The notes under the pieces are model-generated. The model was not told where the DNA came from and made no database searches. It worked only from the letters and a program-made list of their open reading frames with translations. A program made the translations under genes and the position numbers. From the NCBI GenBank assembly GCA_016722075.1, contig JADKGW010000001.1, forward strand, positions 4,216,001 through 4,280,000: DNA of 64,000 nucleotides, given 5' to 3'. The stretch comes from Candidatus Kouleothrix ribensis (lineage in GTDB: Bacteria; Chloroflexota; Chloroflexia; Chloroflexales; Roseiflexaceae). Each line of letters starts with the position of its first letter. Positions within the stretch are counted from its first letter, which is position 1. Positions 1 to 9,057 of the stretch are shown here, in pieces.

Positions 1-1644
1 GCCGGATTACTGCGCTACCCACGGGCCTGGCCGCTCTACGAGGTGAGCTTCCGCAGCCTGCGCTATATCAACCGTGGGCCAAACCAGCGCGCGCCGATCG
101 ACGAGTATCACTTCGCGCTCGACCGGCCGCCGCGCGGCTGTGGTATCGCCGTGTCGGTGAGCGGCGCCGAGCAGCAGATCGTGGTGGCGCTACAGATCAG
201 CGCGCGTGCCCGCAAAGACGACCTGCGGCGGGTGTGGGAGGCCGGCCGCGCGGTGTGGCTGCCCCTGATCGAGCGCGTGAGCGAGGTGCGCTTCGCCGAG
301 CGCAAAGAGGCTGCCAGGCCGGCAAGCGAGCCGGCAGGCGCCCAGCCGCCTGGCCAGCTGGCCACTTTGTCGGACACATGGATGGATCGTTACCTGGCGC
401 TGCGCGGCTCGAGCTACCTGCTGCTCGGCTTCGCCTATAGCTGGGGCGACGCACAGGTAGCGCGGCCCGAGTTCGCCCAGCAGATCATCGACGATGTGCT
501 GGCGCTGTTCCCGCTCAACGAGGCGATCATGGAGCAGGCCGAGGAGCGCGACCCCGAGGGCGCAGCGCTGCTGCGCGAGAGGCGCGCCAGCAGCTATGCG
601 GCGCTCGTGCTCCCGCCGATCGAGACGATCGTCGAGCGCATCCACGCGCGCGGCTTTGCAATTGCCGACGCGCTGATCCGGGCCTACCACGTGGCGTTAC
701 AGACCAAACCGCTCGTGATTCTGCCCGGCATCTCGGGCACCGGCAAGACGCGCCTGACGCGCCTGTATGCCGACGCGGTGCTGGCCGACGCGCTCGCGCC
801 CGGCCGCACGAACGACCACTATCTACTGGTGGCGGTACAGCCCGACTGGCACAACGCACGCGATCTGCTGGGCTACTACAACGCCCTGACGAACAAGTTC
901 CATCCTACGCCGTTCATGCGCTTCCTCCAGCGCGCCGCCGCCGACCCAGCCACACCCTACTTTGTCTGCCTCGACGAGCTCAACCTGGCCCGGCCCGAGT
1001 ACTACCTGGCGCCGATCCTCTCGGCGCTTGAGACTGAGGATCACCTGCTCGACCTGGGCGTACCCGCTGCGAGCGTCGAGAGTGTCACCGGCGAGCTGCT
1101 GCCCAACCCCTTCCGCCTACCGCTGAACGTGCGGCTTACCGGCACCGTGAATGTCGACGAAAGCACTCACCCGCTGTCGGATAAGCTGCTCGACCGCGCG
1201 AATGTGATCGAGCTGACTGATGTCGACCTGGCGGCATTTCGGCAGGCCTATCGCGAGCCGGTCGACGAGCTGGCCTGGCAGACGATCGTGCAGGTGCATG
1301 CGATCGTCGCGCGCGCCGGGCAGCCGTTCGGCTACCGCACGCTGGCCGAGATGCTACGCTACATCGAGCAGGCGCGCGGCGTGCTGGCGCCGGCCCAGGC
1401 GCTCGACCAGCAGATCAAGCAGAAGATTCTGCCAAAGCTGCGCGGCGACGACACGCCACGCCTGCGCCGTGCGTTGGCCGCGCTGCTCGAGCTGCTGCTG
1501 GGCCAGCCGCAATCGGTATGGGGGAAGGCCGCGCAGGTGCAGCCCGCGCTGGTTGCCGAAGCACCATTCCCCGACTCGGCCGAAAAAGTGCGGCGCATGC
1601 TCGAGCGGCTCGAGGCCGAGGGCTTCACCGATTTCTATGGCTAG
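1..1644 (+). CDS. McrB-like AAA+ ATPase, 5' end outside the window
   Basis: The frame is open from base 1, so the gene starts upstream; the GTG at 43 is not supported as a start. At least 547 residues are visible. A Walker A motif GISGTGKTR lies near residue 243 and a Walker B CLDELNLARPEYY near residue 323. They are followed by TGTVNVDEST and LSDKLLDRANVIEL, the sensor/arginine-finger style seen in McrB-type ATPases, which drive restriction of modified DNA with McrC. The N-terminal part is not a domain I recognise. No McrC-like gene follows: the next gene is on the other strand and encodes a diol dehydratase subunit. It could be a restriction component whose partner lies upstream, or a McrB relative with another role. 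The AAA+ call is firm; the biological role is open. Confidence 0.75.
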   Translation, partial: AGLLRYPRAWPLYEVSFRSLRYINRGPNQRAPIDEYHFALDRPPRGCGIAVSVSGAEQQIVVALQISARARKDDLRRVWEAGRAVWLPLIERVSEVRFAERKEAARPASEPAGAQPPGQLATLSDTWMDRYLALRGSSYLLLGFAYSWGDAQVARPEFAQQIIDDVLALFPLNEAIMEQAEERDPEGAALLRERRASSYAALVLPPIETIVERIHARGFAIADALIRAYHVALQTKPLVILPGISGTGKTRLTRLYADAVLADALAPGRTNDHYLLVAVQPDWHNARDLLGYYNALTNKFHPTPFMRFLQRAAADPATPYFVCLDELNLARPEYYLAPILSALETEDHLLDLGVPAASVESVTGELLPNPFRLPLNVRLTGTVNVDESTHPLSDKLLDRANVIELTDVDLAAFRQAYREPVDELAWQTIVQVHAIVARAGQPFGYRTLAEMLRYIEQARGVLAPAQALDQQIKQKILPKLRGDDTPRLRRALAALLELLLGQPQSVWGKAAQVQPALVAEAPFPDSAEKVRRMLERLEAEGFTDFYG

Positions 1645-1831
1645 ATCACTACCGATCGCAGGTGTGCAGGCGCGTCGTTGCGCATCCCAATGCGACTCTT
1701 CTGCTTGCGGCAGCCTGCCCTGGCTGCGAACTATTACGCCATGCTAGTGCGGCTTTCCAGAAATTCGTTGCAGGTTGCACGATCGTCTGGGACTACCGAC
1801 TGCAGACTGCTGGCTAACCAGAAGCGGATTG

Positions 1832-2278
1832 CTACCGGCCCGTACTCGTGCGGCGTGCCAGCCCGCGCTGGCGGTATACCTCGGCGGCCTCGCGCACGAG
1901 CGCGGCGCAGGTAGGGGCCGCATAGGTATGCTCGAGTGTATCGGCCAGCTGTGCCAGCTCGGCCTGGCTGGCGCGGCCAGGGCGCAGCATGTCGTACATG
2001 CGCAGCACCTCGGCGTTCGGCACCGCCGTCAGCTCGGCCGCGCGGGTGAGGTTAGCGGCCAGCTGGCCGTAGCCGGCCGTGCGCGCGATCTCGGCCTGCG
2101 CGCGCAGCGTGGCTGCGCTGATCTGCAGGTCGTCGATCGTCAGCGCGCCCTCGGCGGCTGCAGCGACCGTCAGATCGGCCAGGGCGCGCCCGCTCGCGGC
2201 ACGAAGATCCTCGGCGTGGTCGGCCAGTGGGTAGGTTGGCGGCTTGCTTTCCAATGCGCTCACCTTTATTCCATCCAC
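1832..2278 (-). CDS. pduE: Diol/glycerol dehydratase small subunit (PduE-like)
   Basis: Small subunit of the adenosylcobalamin-dependent diol dehydratase that converts 1,2-propanediol to propionaldehyde or glycerol to 3-hydroxypropionaldehyde. The 148-residue product has the family hallmarks in order: YPLADHAEDLRAASGRALADL near the N-terminus, DLQISAATLRAQAEIA, the block LAANLTRAAELTAVPN, LRMYDMLRP and CAALVREAAEVYRQRGL. It lies downstream of the fused large/medium subunit gene on the same strand, about 165 bp away. The start is uncertain: GTG at 2278 gives the full length, GTG at 2263 is an alternative, and neither has a strong ribosome site. The long N-terminal extension typical of microcompartment-targeted enzymes is absent. 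Confidence 0.88.
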   Translation of the reverse strand: MDGIKVSALESKPPTYPLADHAEDLRAASGRALADLTVAAAAEGALTIDDLQISAATLRAQAEIARTAGYGQLAANLTRAAELTAVPNAEVLRMYDMLRPGRASQAELAQLADTLEHTYAAPTCAALVREAAEVYRQRGLARRTSTGR

Positions 2279-2442
2279 AGATTATTTATTCCTCATACCA
2301 CGTTGCCTTCAAACGTAAACTGTTACGTAGTGCATAGTGCGCAGATAAGGCCGTGTTACGCGCCACGCACGACGCACTATGGTGTACGCGAGCATGCGGT
2401 TGGGTATAATCTGTGTAATCTGTCGACAATCTTGGCCTAGCC

Positions 2443-4677
2443 TCACACATCCGGCTCCCAATCGAAGGCCAGCTCATCGGGCGGCAGATCGCGCACCTGC
2501 TCGGTCTCGCGCCGGTGCAGCAGTGCCGTCTTAACGATCAGCCGCAGCCTGGCCCAGTTGTCGACCTGCACTGGCACGGGGGTGGGCTGCTCGCCTTTGG
2601 CGTAGCGCGCGGCGTTGCGCCCGATCTGCTCGTAGGCCGCCAGGGTGAGGCTGGGCGACTGCGGGAACAGCTCGAGGTTGTTTAGCCGGGCCAGCCCGCG
2701 CCGGTGGATCACGGTAGTGCCACGCGACTGCATGCCGATCGCCACGCCCGAGCCGCTGAGCTGCGCGCCAGCGTAGCCGATCGCGGCGCAGTCGGAGCTG
2801 TGATACACCTTAACGATCCGCGCCACCAGGCCCTCGCGCGCCACGCCGGTGAGCAGCGCGGCCAGCACATCTTCGTGGGCCAGCCCGCCGATCGTGCGGG
2901 TCAGCGCGCTGCCGAAGGCCGGCCCAACCGCCACGATCACTTCGCGGCCAGTGCCCGCTTTGGCCGGCCCAAGCGGCGCCAGCTGGGCCAGTGGCTGGCC
3001 CAGCTGCTCGGCGATGAACTCGCGCGGCGAGCGCGCCTGGCGGATCTGCTGGATCTCCTGCCAGCGCGCGGCGTCGAGCCGGTAGCCGGTGCCGGGGCCA
3101 CAGTAGTCGTTCGGCGCATTGATCGCGCTCTGCACCCGGAAGTCGTGGTCGAACAGCGCGGCCGGCTGGAGGTAATCGCCGGCCACGCGCTGGCGGCCCA
3201 TTTCGAGCATATTCGCGGCCACCTGCACGAACCCACGGCGCTGCAAGGCCGCCACCACCGCCAGCACGGTCTGGTCGCCGGCCAGAAATCGATCGGCCGC
3301 CGCCAGGTCGGCCACCACATCGCGCGCGGGCATGTCTTCGCTGGCATGCGCCAGCACCGCCGCCTCAACCTCGGCGTCGGTGATTGGCGGGAAGCCCAGC
3401 TCGGCGTAGACCGCCTGGATGGCCAGCGCGGCCACACGGCGGATCGCGAGCGCTTCATCCTCGCAGATCGAGCGGGTGCCGCCATCGATCTGCATGTCGC
3501 GCTGCAGCACGTTATAGTCGTCGAAATCCTCGGCGTCGAAATTCCCGCCGCCGAACAGGTTATCGCGCTTGGGTACCGCGCTATAGCCCGAGAAGATGAA
3601 GTCGGCGCCAGGGATGAACTGCAGCATGAGCTTGGCGGTCTTGCGGATGTCGGAATGCGAGGCCAGCGCATCGTTGCCCGTGGCTACCTCGAGACCGAGC
3701 ATGGCCGCGAGCAGGTTTTCGGCCAGCACCGCGCGCACGCCGCCCGGCAGCGACTCGGGCAGCGCGATGCAGGAGATCGAGCCGTTCTGCACGCCCTGGC
3801 TGCCCGCCCCGCGCGTGACGAGCAGGCAGCGCGCCTCGAGATACAGCATCGAGCGGCCCTCGGCGTGGCCCATGAGCGCCTCGGAGCCAGTGCCCGATGT
3901 GAAGCGCACCTTCACGCCACGCGAGGCATAGGCCGAGGCCAGGAATGCCTTCGACCAGGGCGTGTCGTCGCCATCGACAAACGTGTGCTCGGTGCCGTAC
4001 ACCGAGAGCGTCTCGGCATAGGTTGTCAGCCCCTTCATGGCCAGGCGCAACCCGAGCGACTCCTCGACTGAGCACTGGGTCAGCACGCCGCCGCGGCCGG
4101 CCTGCGTGCCCACCAGGATGGCCAGCGCGTTGAACGGCGCGAAGCGCGCCACGCCTACTGTCGTCTCGACCTCGGCAAAGCCGCGTAGGGCCGCCTCGGC
4201 CGCATCGGCGGCCAGCAGGGCCGGGTGCTCGCGCTTGTTGGTCACATGGGCCTGGTTGGCGGGGGCGCGGCGCACGCGCATCTTGGCCAGGCCGATCATG
4301 AGCTCGAGCACATTCATAGGCCGGATGATCTCGACCAGCTTGGCGGGCGTGCAGCCGCGCGCCAGCCGCAGCACGGCCTCGCGCGGTACGTTGATGTCGG
4401 CCAGCATGCGCGCGATCTCGATCGATGGCGTGGCCATGGCCTCGCCGGCCATCACCAGATCGAGCGCATGATCGGCGATGAAGTGGTCGATCAGATCGAA
4501 CTCGGCGCGGGCGCGGCCGTCGAGCTCGGCCACGCGGCCGTGCGCAATCACCAGGCTGGGCGCCGGGTCGAATGGGCTGTCGGCGACGACCAGGCCGGCC
4601 TCGGGCCACGGCTCGACGAACGTCTCGCGGTTGATCGCGCGATCGTCGAGGATGGCAAAGCGACGGGAACGCGACAT
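2443..4677 (-). CDS. pduCD: Fused diol dehydratase large + medium subunit (PduC-PduD)
   Basis: Catalytic part of the B12-dependent diol/glycerol dehydratase. Residues 1 to about 555 match the large (alpha) subunit, a TIM barrel carrying the active site, with RPMNVLELMIGLAKMRVRR, TPWSKAFLASAYASRG and FGGGNFDAEDFDDYNVLQRD. Residues from about 578 to 744 match the medium (beta) subunit: EVIVAVGPAFGSALTRTIGG, VYHSSDCAAIGYAGAQLSGS and LARLNNLELFPQSPSLTL. A short linker near GPAKAGTGRE joins them without a stop, and the first ~50 residues of a normal medium subunit are missing. Start at 4677 has AGAAAGGTC upstream. No reactivase or shell protein gene is in the window. Fused large-medium dehydratases are known in some other bacteria as far as I recall. 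Confidence 0.93.
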   Translation of the reverse strand: MSRSRRFAILDDRAINRETFVEPWPEAGLVVADSPFDPAPSLVIAHGRVAELDGRARAEFDLIDHFIADHALDLVMAGEAMATPSIEIARMLADINVPREAVLRLARGCTPAKLVEIIRPMNVLELMIGLAKMRVRRAPANQAHVTNKREHPALLAADAAEAALRGFAEVETTVGVARFAPFNALAILVGTQAGRGGVLTQCSVEESLGLRLAMKGLTTYAETLSVYGTEHTFVDGDDTPWSKAFLASAYASRGVKVRFTSGTGSEALMGHAEGRSMLYLEARCLLVTRGAGSQGVQNGSISCIALPESLPGGVRAVLAENLLAAMLGLEVATGNDALASHSDIRKTAKLMLQFIPGADFIFSGYSAVPKRDNLFGGGNFDAEDFDDYNVLQRDMQIDGGTRSICEDEALAIRRVAALAIQAVYAELGFPPITDAEVEAAVLAHASEDMPARDVVADLAAADRFLAGDQTVLAVVAALQRRGFVQVAANMLEMGRQRVAGDYLQPAALFDHDFRVQSAINAPNDYCGPGTGYRLDAARWQEIQQIRQARSPREFIAEQLGQPLAQLAPLGPAKAGTGREVIVAVGPAFGSALTRTIGGLAHEDVLAALLTGVAREGLVARIVKVYHSSDCAAIGYAGAQLSGSGVAIGMQSRGTTVIHRRGLARLNNLELFPQSPSLTLAAYEQIGRNAARYAKGEQPTPVPVQVDNWARLRLIVKTALLHRRETEQVRDLPPDELAFDWEPDV

Positions 4678-4760
4678 AGCCAGACCTTTCTTGCTGGGGG
4701 ATGTGGGCTATAGTGTACTCGATTGGTGGGATGTCGCCAAATCGGGGGCTGCGCACCCCC

Positions 4761-5010
4761 GTGCCCCGCGCGCCGCGTCATGCGGGGGCTCCGCGCCCCG
4801 TGCCCCGCGCGCCGCGTCATGCGGGGGCTCCGCGCCCCGTGCCCCGCGCGCCACGTCATGCGGGGGCTCCGCGCCCCGTGCCCCGCGCGCCGCGTCATGC
4901 GGAGGCTCCGCGCCCCCGTGCCCCGCGCGCCACGTCATGCGGAGGCTCCGCGCCCCCGTGCCCCGCGCGCCACGTCATGCGGAGGCTCCGCGCCCCCGTG
5001 CCCCGCGGCA
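4761..5010. repeat. Tandem array A1, 39-40 bp GC-rich units
   Basis: Six complete direct copies begin at 4761, 4800, 4839, 4878, 4918 and 4958, with a degenerate seventh at 4998. Each unit runs GTGCCCCGCGCGCC, then CGTCATGCGG, then GGCTCCGCGCCCC. The period is 39 for the first copies and 40 for the later ones, which carry an extra C, and copies differ at a few fixed positions. There are no unique spacers, so it is not a CRISPR array. It lies between the diol dehydratase promoter region and array A2. The long open frames across it are repeat artefacts. Confidence 0.95.
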
Positions 5011-5064
5011 GGGGGCTGCCGCCAGCCCCCTGCACCCCGCCGGCGGGGCTTCGCCCCTGCACCC

Positions 5065-5430
5065 CCTAATGGATGCCGCCTCATTGGCATGGTTATGGCA
5101 CTTGCCTCGTGGCGCCGACGCAGGCGTGTTGCAGCCCAGGGCGCACGCGTACAAGCACCCCCTAATGAATGCCGCCTCATTGGCATGGTTATGGCACTTG
5201 CCTCGTGGCGCCGACGCAGGCGTGTTGCAGCCCAAGGCCTCGTGGCGCCGACGCAGGTGTGTTGCAGCCCAAGGCGCATGCGTACAAGCGCGCCCTAATG
5301 AATGCCGCCTCATTGGCATGGTTATGGCACATGCCTCGTGGCGCCGACGCAGGCGTGTTGCAGCCCAAAGCCTCGTGGCGCCGACGCAGGCGTGTTGCAG
5401 CCCAGGGCGCATGCGTACAAGCGCGCCGTA
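5065..5430. repeat. Tandem array A2, 96 bp units with a nested 37 bp duplication
   Basis: Three units start with CCTAATG at 5065, 5161 and 5294. Each contains GCCTCATTGGCATGGTTATGG, then CCTCGTGGCGCCGACGCAGG, GTGTTGCAGCCC and GCGTACAAGC. The first unit is 96 bp. The second and third are about 133 bp because the 37-bp block CCTCGTGGC...CAGCCCAAGG is itself duplicated, so duplication has occurred at two scales. No gene is supported from here to 5600. Confidence 0.93.
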
Positions 5431-5600
5431 TAGCGAAGAGCTGTGCGACTACGCCGGCCTGGCATACGGCTACTACGCGCTGATGCGGAAAAGCCCCCTG
5501 TCCTTGCCCGCTGCTCACTGCCGACTGCCGACTGCCGCATGCACCCGGCCCGCTGCCCTGAGGCATGCGCGCAGGGCGTTGTTGCCGGTAGGGCATTCTT

Positions 5601-6008
5601 TCAACACGGCGGCGTTACCTCGAGGAAGATCCGGCTGTTGGGCGGCTGGGTCGCATCCATCTGGCCGGTCATGGTCACATAGACCTGGCCATACTTGGCG
5701 CGTAATGCAGCCTCGGCCGGCCCGAACTCGGCCGGCTCGAGCACGCGCGCCTGCGCCGCGAGCGCCGTGCCGCGCAGATTGCCCACCTGATCGCTCGCGG
5801 CAACCTGCACGGCCGGGTTTGCACGGATGCGGCCAACCTTCTTGAGGTTTACGTTGGTGGTGATGTACAGCTTGCCGCCGGCCTCGGCAAACCAGACGGT
5901 GGTTGGTACGGGCGTGCCCGAGGCGCGGTAGGTAGTGAGCACGATGAACTGCTCGCCGGCCAGTGCCGCGAAGTAGCCGGTCGCAGCAGTCTGTGGTATT
6001 GTGGTCAT
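5601..6008 (-). CDS. PPOX-class (pyridoxamine-oxidase-fold) oxidoreductase, possibly F420-dependent
   Basis: A 135-residue split-beta-barrel protein of the PPOX class. Its pattern (TTYRASGTPVPTTVWF, GGKLYITTNVNLKKVGRIRAN, PAVQVAASD, GTALAAQARVLEP) matches small F420- or flavin-dependent reductases that bind a deazaflavin or FMN as dimers. These act on varied, usually unknown substrates. Start at 6008 is preceded by CTGGAG. The gene is divergent from the LLM oxidoreductase at 6131, with 122 bp between them for two promoters. Several F420-type families in one region fit a Chloroflexota host. The cofactor is not proven by sequence. Confidence 0.8.
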   Translation of the reverse strand: MTTIPQTAATGYFAALAGEQFIVLTTYRASGTPVPTTVWFAEAGGKLYITTNVNLKKVGRIRANPAVQVAASDQVGNLRGTALAAQARVLEPAEFGPAEAALRAKYGQVYVTMTGQMDATQPPNSRIFLEVTPPC

Positions 6009-6130
6009 GGCATGGCTCCAGGTATACGGCGCACGGCCGGTAGGCCCGCACGCCTTGCGAATGCTGTGCTGAGTGTTACGCGTACCGCGCTATTTGAGAT
6101 CTCGCATGGCCTGTGAGAAGAAAGGCAACC

Positions 6131-7216
6131 ATGGAGATTGGTGTCTACAGCTTTGGCGATGTGGCCGACAGCAGCGCGCATAGCGCTGCCCAGCGGCTGC
6201 ACGAGCTGCTTGAGGAAATTACGCTGGCCGACCAGGTCGGCCTGGATGTGTTTGGCGTGGGCGAGCACCACCGCCCCGACTTCGCCGTCTCTGCGCCGGC
6301 CGTGGTGCTGGCTGCCGCCGCCGCGCGCACGAAGCGCATCCGCCTGAGCAGTGCCGTCACGGTGCTGAGTTCAGACGACCCGGTGCGCGTGTTTCAGGCC
6401 TTTGCGACGCTCGACCTGCTCTCGGGTGGCCGCGCGGAGATCATGCCGGGGCGCGGCTCGTTCATCGAGTCGTTCCCGCTGTTCGGCTACCACCTGAACG
6501 ACTACGATGCGCTGTTCGCCGAGAAGCTCGACCTGCTGTTGAAGCTGCGTGAGTCCGAGCGCGTGAGCTGGTCGGGCCAGCATCGCGCCACCCTGAACGA
6601 TCTGGGAGTCTACCCGCGCCCGCTCCAGGCGCCGCTGCCGGTGTGGGTCGCCGTCGGCGGTACGCCCCAGTCGGTGGTGCGGGCGGCCACGCGCGGCCTG
6701 CCGATCGCACTGGCGATCATTGGCGGCACGCCCGAGCGCTTCGTGCCGCTCGTCGAGCTATACCGCGAGGCCGCCGGCCGCGCCGGCCAGGCCAGCGCGC
6801 GCATGCTTGTGGGCATCAACTCGCACACCTATATCGCCGATACGTCTGCGCAAGCGCGCGATGAGTTCTTCCCGCCGTACGCTGCGATCATGAACCGGAT
6901 CGGCCGCGAGCGCGGCTGGCCAAGCATGACCCGCACGCAGTTCGACGCGCTGTGCTCGCCGCGTGGCGCGCTGCTGGTCGGCAGCCCCGACGAAGTGGCC
7001 GAGAAGATTCTATTCGAGCACGAGCTGTTCGGCCACCAGCGTTTCCTGGCGCAGATCAGCCTTGGCCCGCTGCCGCACGCCCAGGCCATGCGCGCGATCG
7101 AGCTACTCGGCACCAGGGTCGCCCCGATGGTGCGCGCGGCCCTGTCGCGCGGGCAGGCCTCGGGCGCCCAGCCGCCCGGCTCAGCCGGCACTGGCGGCCA
7201 GCACCAGCCGCAGTAG
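6131..7216 (+). CDS. LLM-class flavin/F420-dependent oxidoreductase
   Basis: Luciferase-like monooxygenase fold, 361 residues. Visible signatures are MEIGVYSFGD at the start, DVFGVGEHHRPDFAVSAPA, RIRLSSAVTVLSSDDPVRVFQAFATLDLLSGGRAE and LPVWVAVGGTPQSVVRAA, the standard flavin-binding path of this family. ATG 6131 is preferred over an upstream GTG at 6113 because AGAAAGGC sits just before it. The 3' end overlaps the convergent M20 peptidase gene by 36 bp. Substrate unknown; homologues oxidise many small organic molecules using FMN or F420. Confidence 0.88.
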   Translation: MEIGVYSFGDVADSSAHSAAQRLHELLEEITLADQVGLDVFGVGEHHRPDFAVSAPAVVLAAAAARTKRIRLSSAVTVLSSDDPVRVFQAFATLDLLSGGRAEIMPGRGSFIESFPLFGYHLNDYDALFAEKLDLLLKLRESERVSWSGQHRATLNDLGVYPRPLQAPLPVWVAVGGTPQSVVRAATRGLPIALAIIGGTPERFVPLVELYREAAGRAGQASARMLVGINSHTYIADTSAQARDEFFPPYAAIMNRIGRERGWPSMTRTQFDALCSPRGALLVGSPDEVAEKILFEHELFGHQRFLAQISLGPLPHAQAMRAIELLGTRVAPMVRAALSRGQASGAQPPGSAGTGGQHQPQ

Positions 7217-8329
7217 CGCGCGCATGCCGGCGGGGATGCGCGCCGGCTCGATGTATTCGTCGAGCCGATGCTCGTTTTCGCCGTCGCCTACGCCGACGCT
7301 CACCGCCGGGATGCCGCGGCTGAGCGGGATGTTTGCGTCGGTGCTGGCGATATCGAGTCCAGCGGCAAAGCCCTCGGCGCGGTAGGCTGCTACGGCGGCG
7401 CGCACCAGCGGGTGCTCGGCCGGAATGCTGCCGGCCGGCCGGTCGCCAACCGTCTCGATCGCGAAGCTGACGCCCGGCTCGGCCGCGCGTGCCGCCGCCA
7501 GCGCCTGCTCGGCCTGGCTGATCAGCCGGCTCAGCCCATCCGGCGCGGCCGAGCGCAGGTCGAGCAGCAGCGCGGCGCGCTCGGCGATCGTGTTGACCGA
7601 GCTGCCGCCCTCGATCACGCCGATGTTGAAGCTGCTGCGCGGCTGGCGCGGCGCGTCGAGCTGCGCCAGCCGGGCGGCCAGCCGCACCAGCGCGTGGATC
7701 GCGCTCGGCGCCCCGAAGTCGGCCCACGAATGCCCGCCCGGCGCGCTTGCGCTCATCCGGTAGCGCCGCACGCCCAGCCCGGCGTGGATGATCCGATCCG
7801 GCCCGTTGCCCTCGAGCGCAAGCGCCGCGCCAACCTGGCCCTGCAGCCGGTCGACCGCCGCGCGCATGCCGCGCAGGTCGCCCAGCCCTTCCTCGCCAAC
7901 ATTCGCCACGAACCAGATCGCCCGGCTGTGTGGCGGGCCATGCCGCTGGAGTGCCTCGGCCAGGTGCAGCAGCGCGGCCACGCCCAGGCTGTTGTCGCCC
8001 AGCCCCGGCCCGTAGATGCGTGAGCCAACGCGCCGCACGCTCAGGTCGGTGCCGGCCGGGAACACCGTGTCGAGGTGTGCGGCGATCAGTAGCCCCGGCG
8101 CGCTCGCCGTGCCCGGCCGCCGCCCGTACACATTGCCGATCTGGTCGATCGCCACATCGGCCAGCCCGAGCGCGCGCATCCGCTCGGCCACATACGCGCC
8201 GCGCGCCTGCTCGCCAAAGGTTGGTGCGGCGATCTGCTGGACGGCAATCGCGGTTGCGACCACTGCCGCAGCGTCGAAGCTGCGTGCGGCCGCCTGGGCG
8301 TTCGAATCATATGACCCGTGCAACATCAT
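7181..8329 (-). CDS. M20-family zinc metallopeptidase
   Basis: A 382-residue cytosolic di-zinc peptidase/deacylase. The metal and catalytic motifs are visible: AAHLDTVFP (first His and catalytic Asp), GLGDNSLGVAALL (bridging Asp), VANVGEEGLGDLRG (catalytic Glu pair), a dimerisation lid with GGHSWADFGAPSAIHALVRLA, and a C-terminal zinc region near SVGVGDGENEHRLDEYI. Close relatives include tripeptidase T-like enzymes and N-acyl-amino-acid deacylases. ATG at 8329 has GAGAGGCC upstream. It follows the S51 peptidase gene on the same strand (29 bp gap), so the two may form a small peptide-degradation operon. Confidence 0.9.
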   Translation of the reverse strand: MMLHGSYDSNAQAAARSFDAAAVVATAIAVQQIAAPTFGEQARGAYVAERMRALGLADVAIDQIGNVYGRRPGTASAPGLLIAAHLDTVFPAGTDLSVRRVGSRIYGPGLGDNSLGVAALLHLAEALQRHGPPHSRAIWFVANVGEEGLGDLRGMRAAVDRLQGQVGAALALEGNGPDRIIHAGLGVRRYRMSASAPGGHSWADFGAPSAIHALVRLAARLAQLDAPRQPRSSFNIGVIEGGSSVNTIAERAALLLDLRSAAPDGLSRLISQAEQALAAARAAEPGVSFAIETVGDRPAGSIPAEHPLVRAAVAAYRAEGFAAGLDIASTDANIPLSRGIPAVSVGVGDGENEHRLDEYIEPARIPAGMRALLRLVLAASAG

Positions 8330-8358
8330 TAGTGGCCTCTCGCGAAACTACAAGCGCT

Positions 8359-9057
8359 CTAGGCCGGCGCGGCGAGCCTGAACAGCTCGCCGGCAGCATA
8401 GCTCGCCGGCTTGCCGGCGTAGTAGAGCGTGACTACGCCGGCGCCATACACCCGCCACGCGCCGCCTGGCCCGTCGTCGATCATGCCGGTGTGCTCGTCG
8501 ATGCCGATCAGCACGTGATCGGGCAGCAGCGTAGCCACGCGCGGCGCCCAGCTGCGGCCGAAGCTGTTGTGGTGCGGCAGCACACAGGCGTGCGGCACCA
8601 GCCCTAGCCCCGGTTCGGCCCGGCCGGCCTGCGGGTTGTAATAGTGCGCACACAACACCATCGCGCCTGCGCTACTGCCGGCCAGCACTGCGCCGCCGGC
8701 GTATGCGCTGAGCGCGGCCTGCCACGCGGTGCTGCCGCGTAGCGCCTGGCCGAGGTAGTGCGTGAACCCGCCCAGCAGGTAGATCAGCCCGGCCGCCTGT
8801 AGCGCGGCCACTACCTCGGTCTGCTCGGCCGAGGCGCGGTCGAGTAGTGGCACCGCCGCAACGGCACGGGCGCCCAGGCTGGTGAACCAGCGCACGCCGT
8901 TGGCGCCGGCGCGCTGGTGGTTATGGTCGGGCGCGGCAGCGGCTGGGATGATCGCGATCGGCGCGGTGGGGCCGCCGGCCAGCTCGATCGCGCGGCGATC
9001 GGCAGCAGCCATCTGGCCGCCAAACTCGGCGCCGCCCGCCAGCAGAATATGGCCCAT
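8359..9057 (-). CDS. S51-family serine peptidase / cyanophycinase-like protein
   Basis: Class I glutamine-amidotransferase-like fold of peptidase family S51, 232 residues. The nucleophile elbow LAGSSAGAMVL holds the catalytic Ser, and IGIDEHTGMIDDG and PHHNSFGR supply residues typical of cyanophycinase and related dipeptidases. The start is set at ATG 9057 (GHILLAGG follows), with ACGAGGATACC before it, rather than 14 codons upstream. Cyanophycinases hydrolyse beta-Asp-Arg storage polymer, but no cyanophycin synthetase is in the window, so an aspartyl-dipeptidase-type role is equally possible. It is probably co-transcribed with the M20 peptidase. Confidence 0.85.
   Translation of the reverse strand: MGHILLAGGAEFGGQMAAADRRAIELAGGPTAPIAIIPAAAAPDHNHQRAGANGVRWFTSLGARAVAAVPLLDRASAEQTEVVAALQAAGLIYLLGGFTHYLGQALRGSTAWQAALSAYAGGAVLAGSSAGAMVLCAHYYNPQAGRAEPGLGLVPHACVLPHHNSFGRSWAPRVATLLPDHVLIGIDEHTGMIDDGPGGAWRVYGAGVVTLYYAGKPASYAAGELFRLAAPA

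Noticed and set aside
4761..5010. CRISPR array
   Set aside because: Units are contiguous with no unique spacers, and no cas genes are in the window.
4701..5845. Long overlapping open frames over arrays A1/A2
   Set aside because: Same reason: repeat artefact, no conserved domain, no ribosome site, and frames differ from copy to copy.
6131..7216. Bacterial luciferase
   Set aside because: Only the fold is shared; there is no luxAB pair or lux context, and the sequence fits general LLM oxidoreductases.
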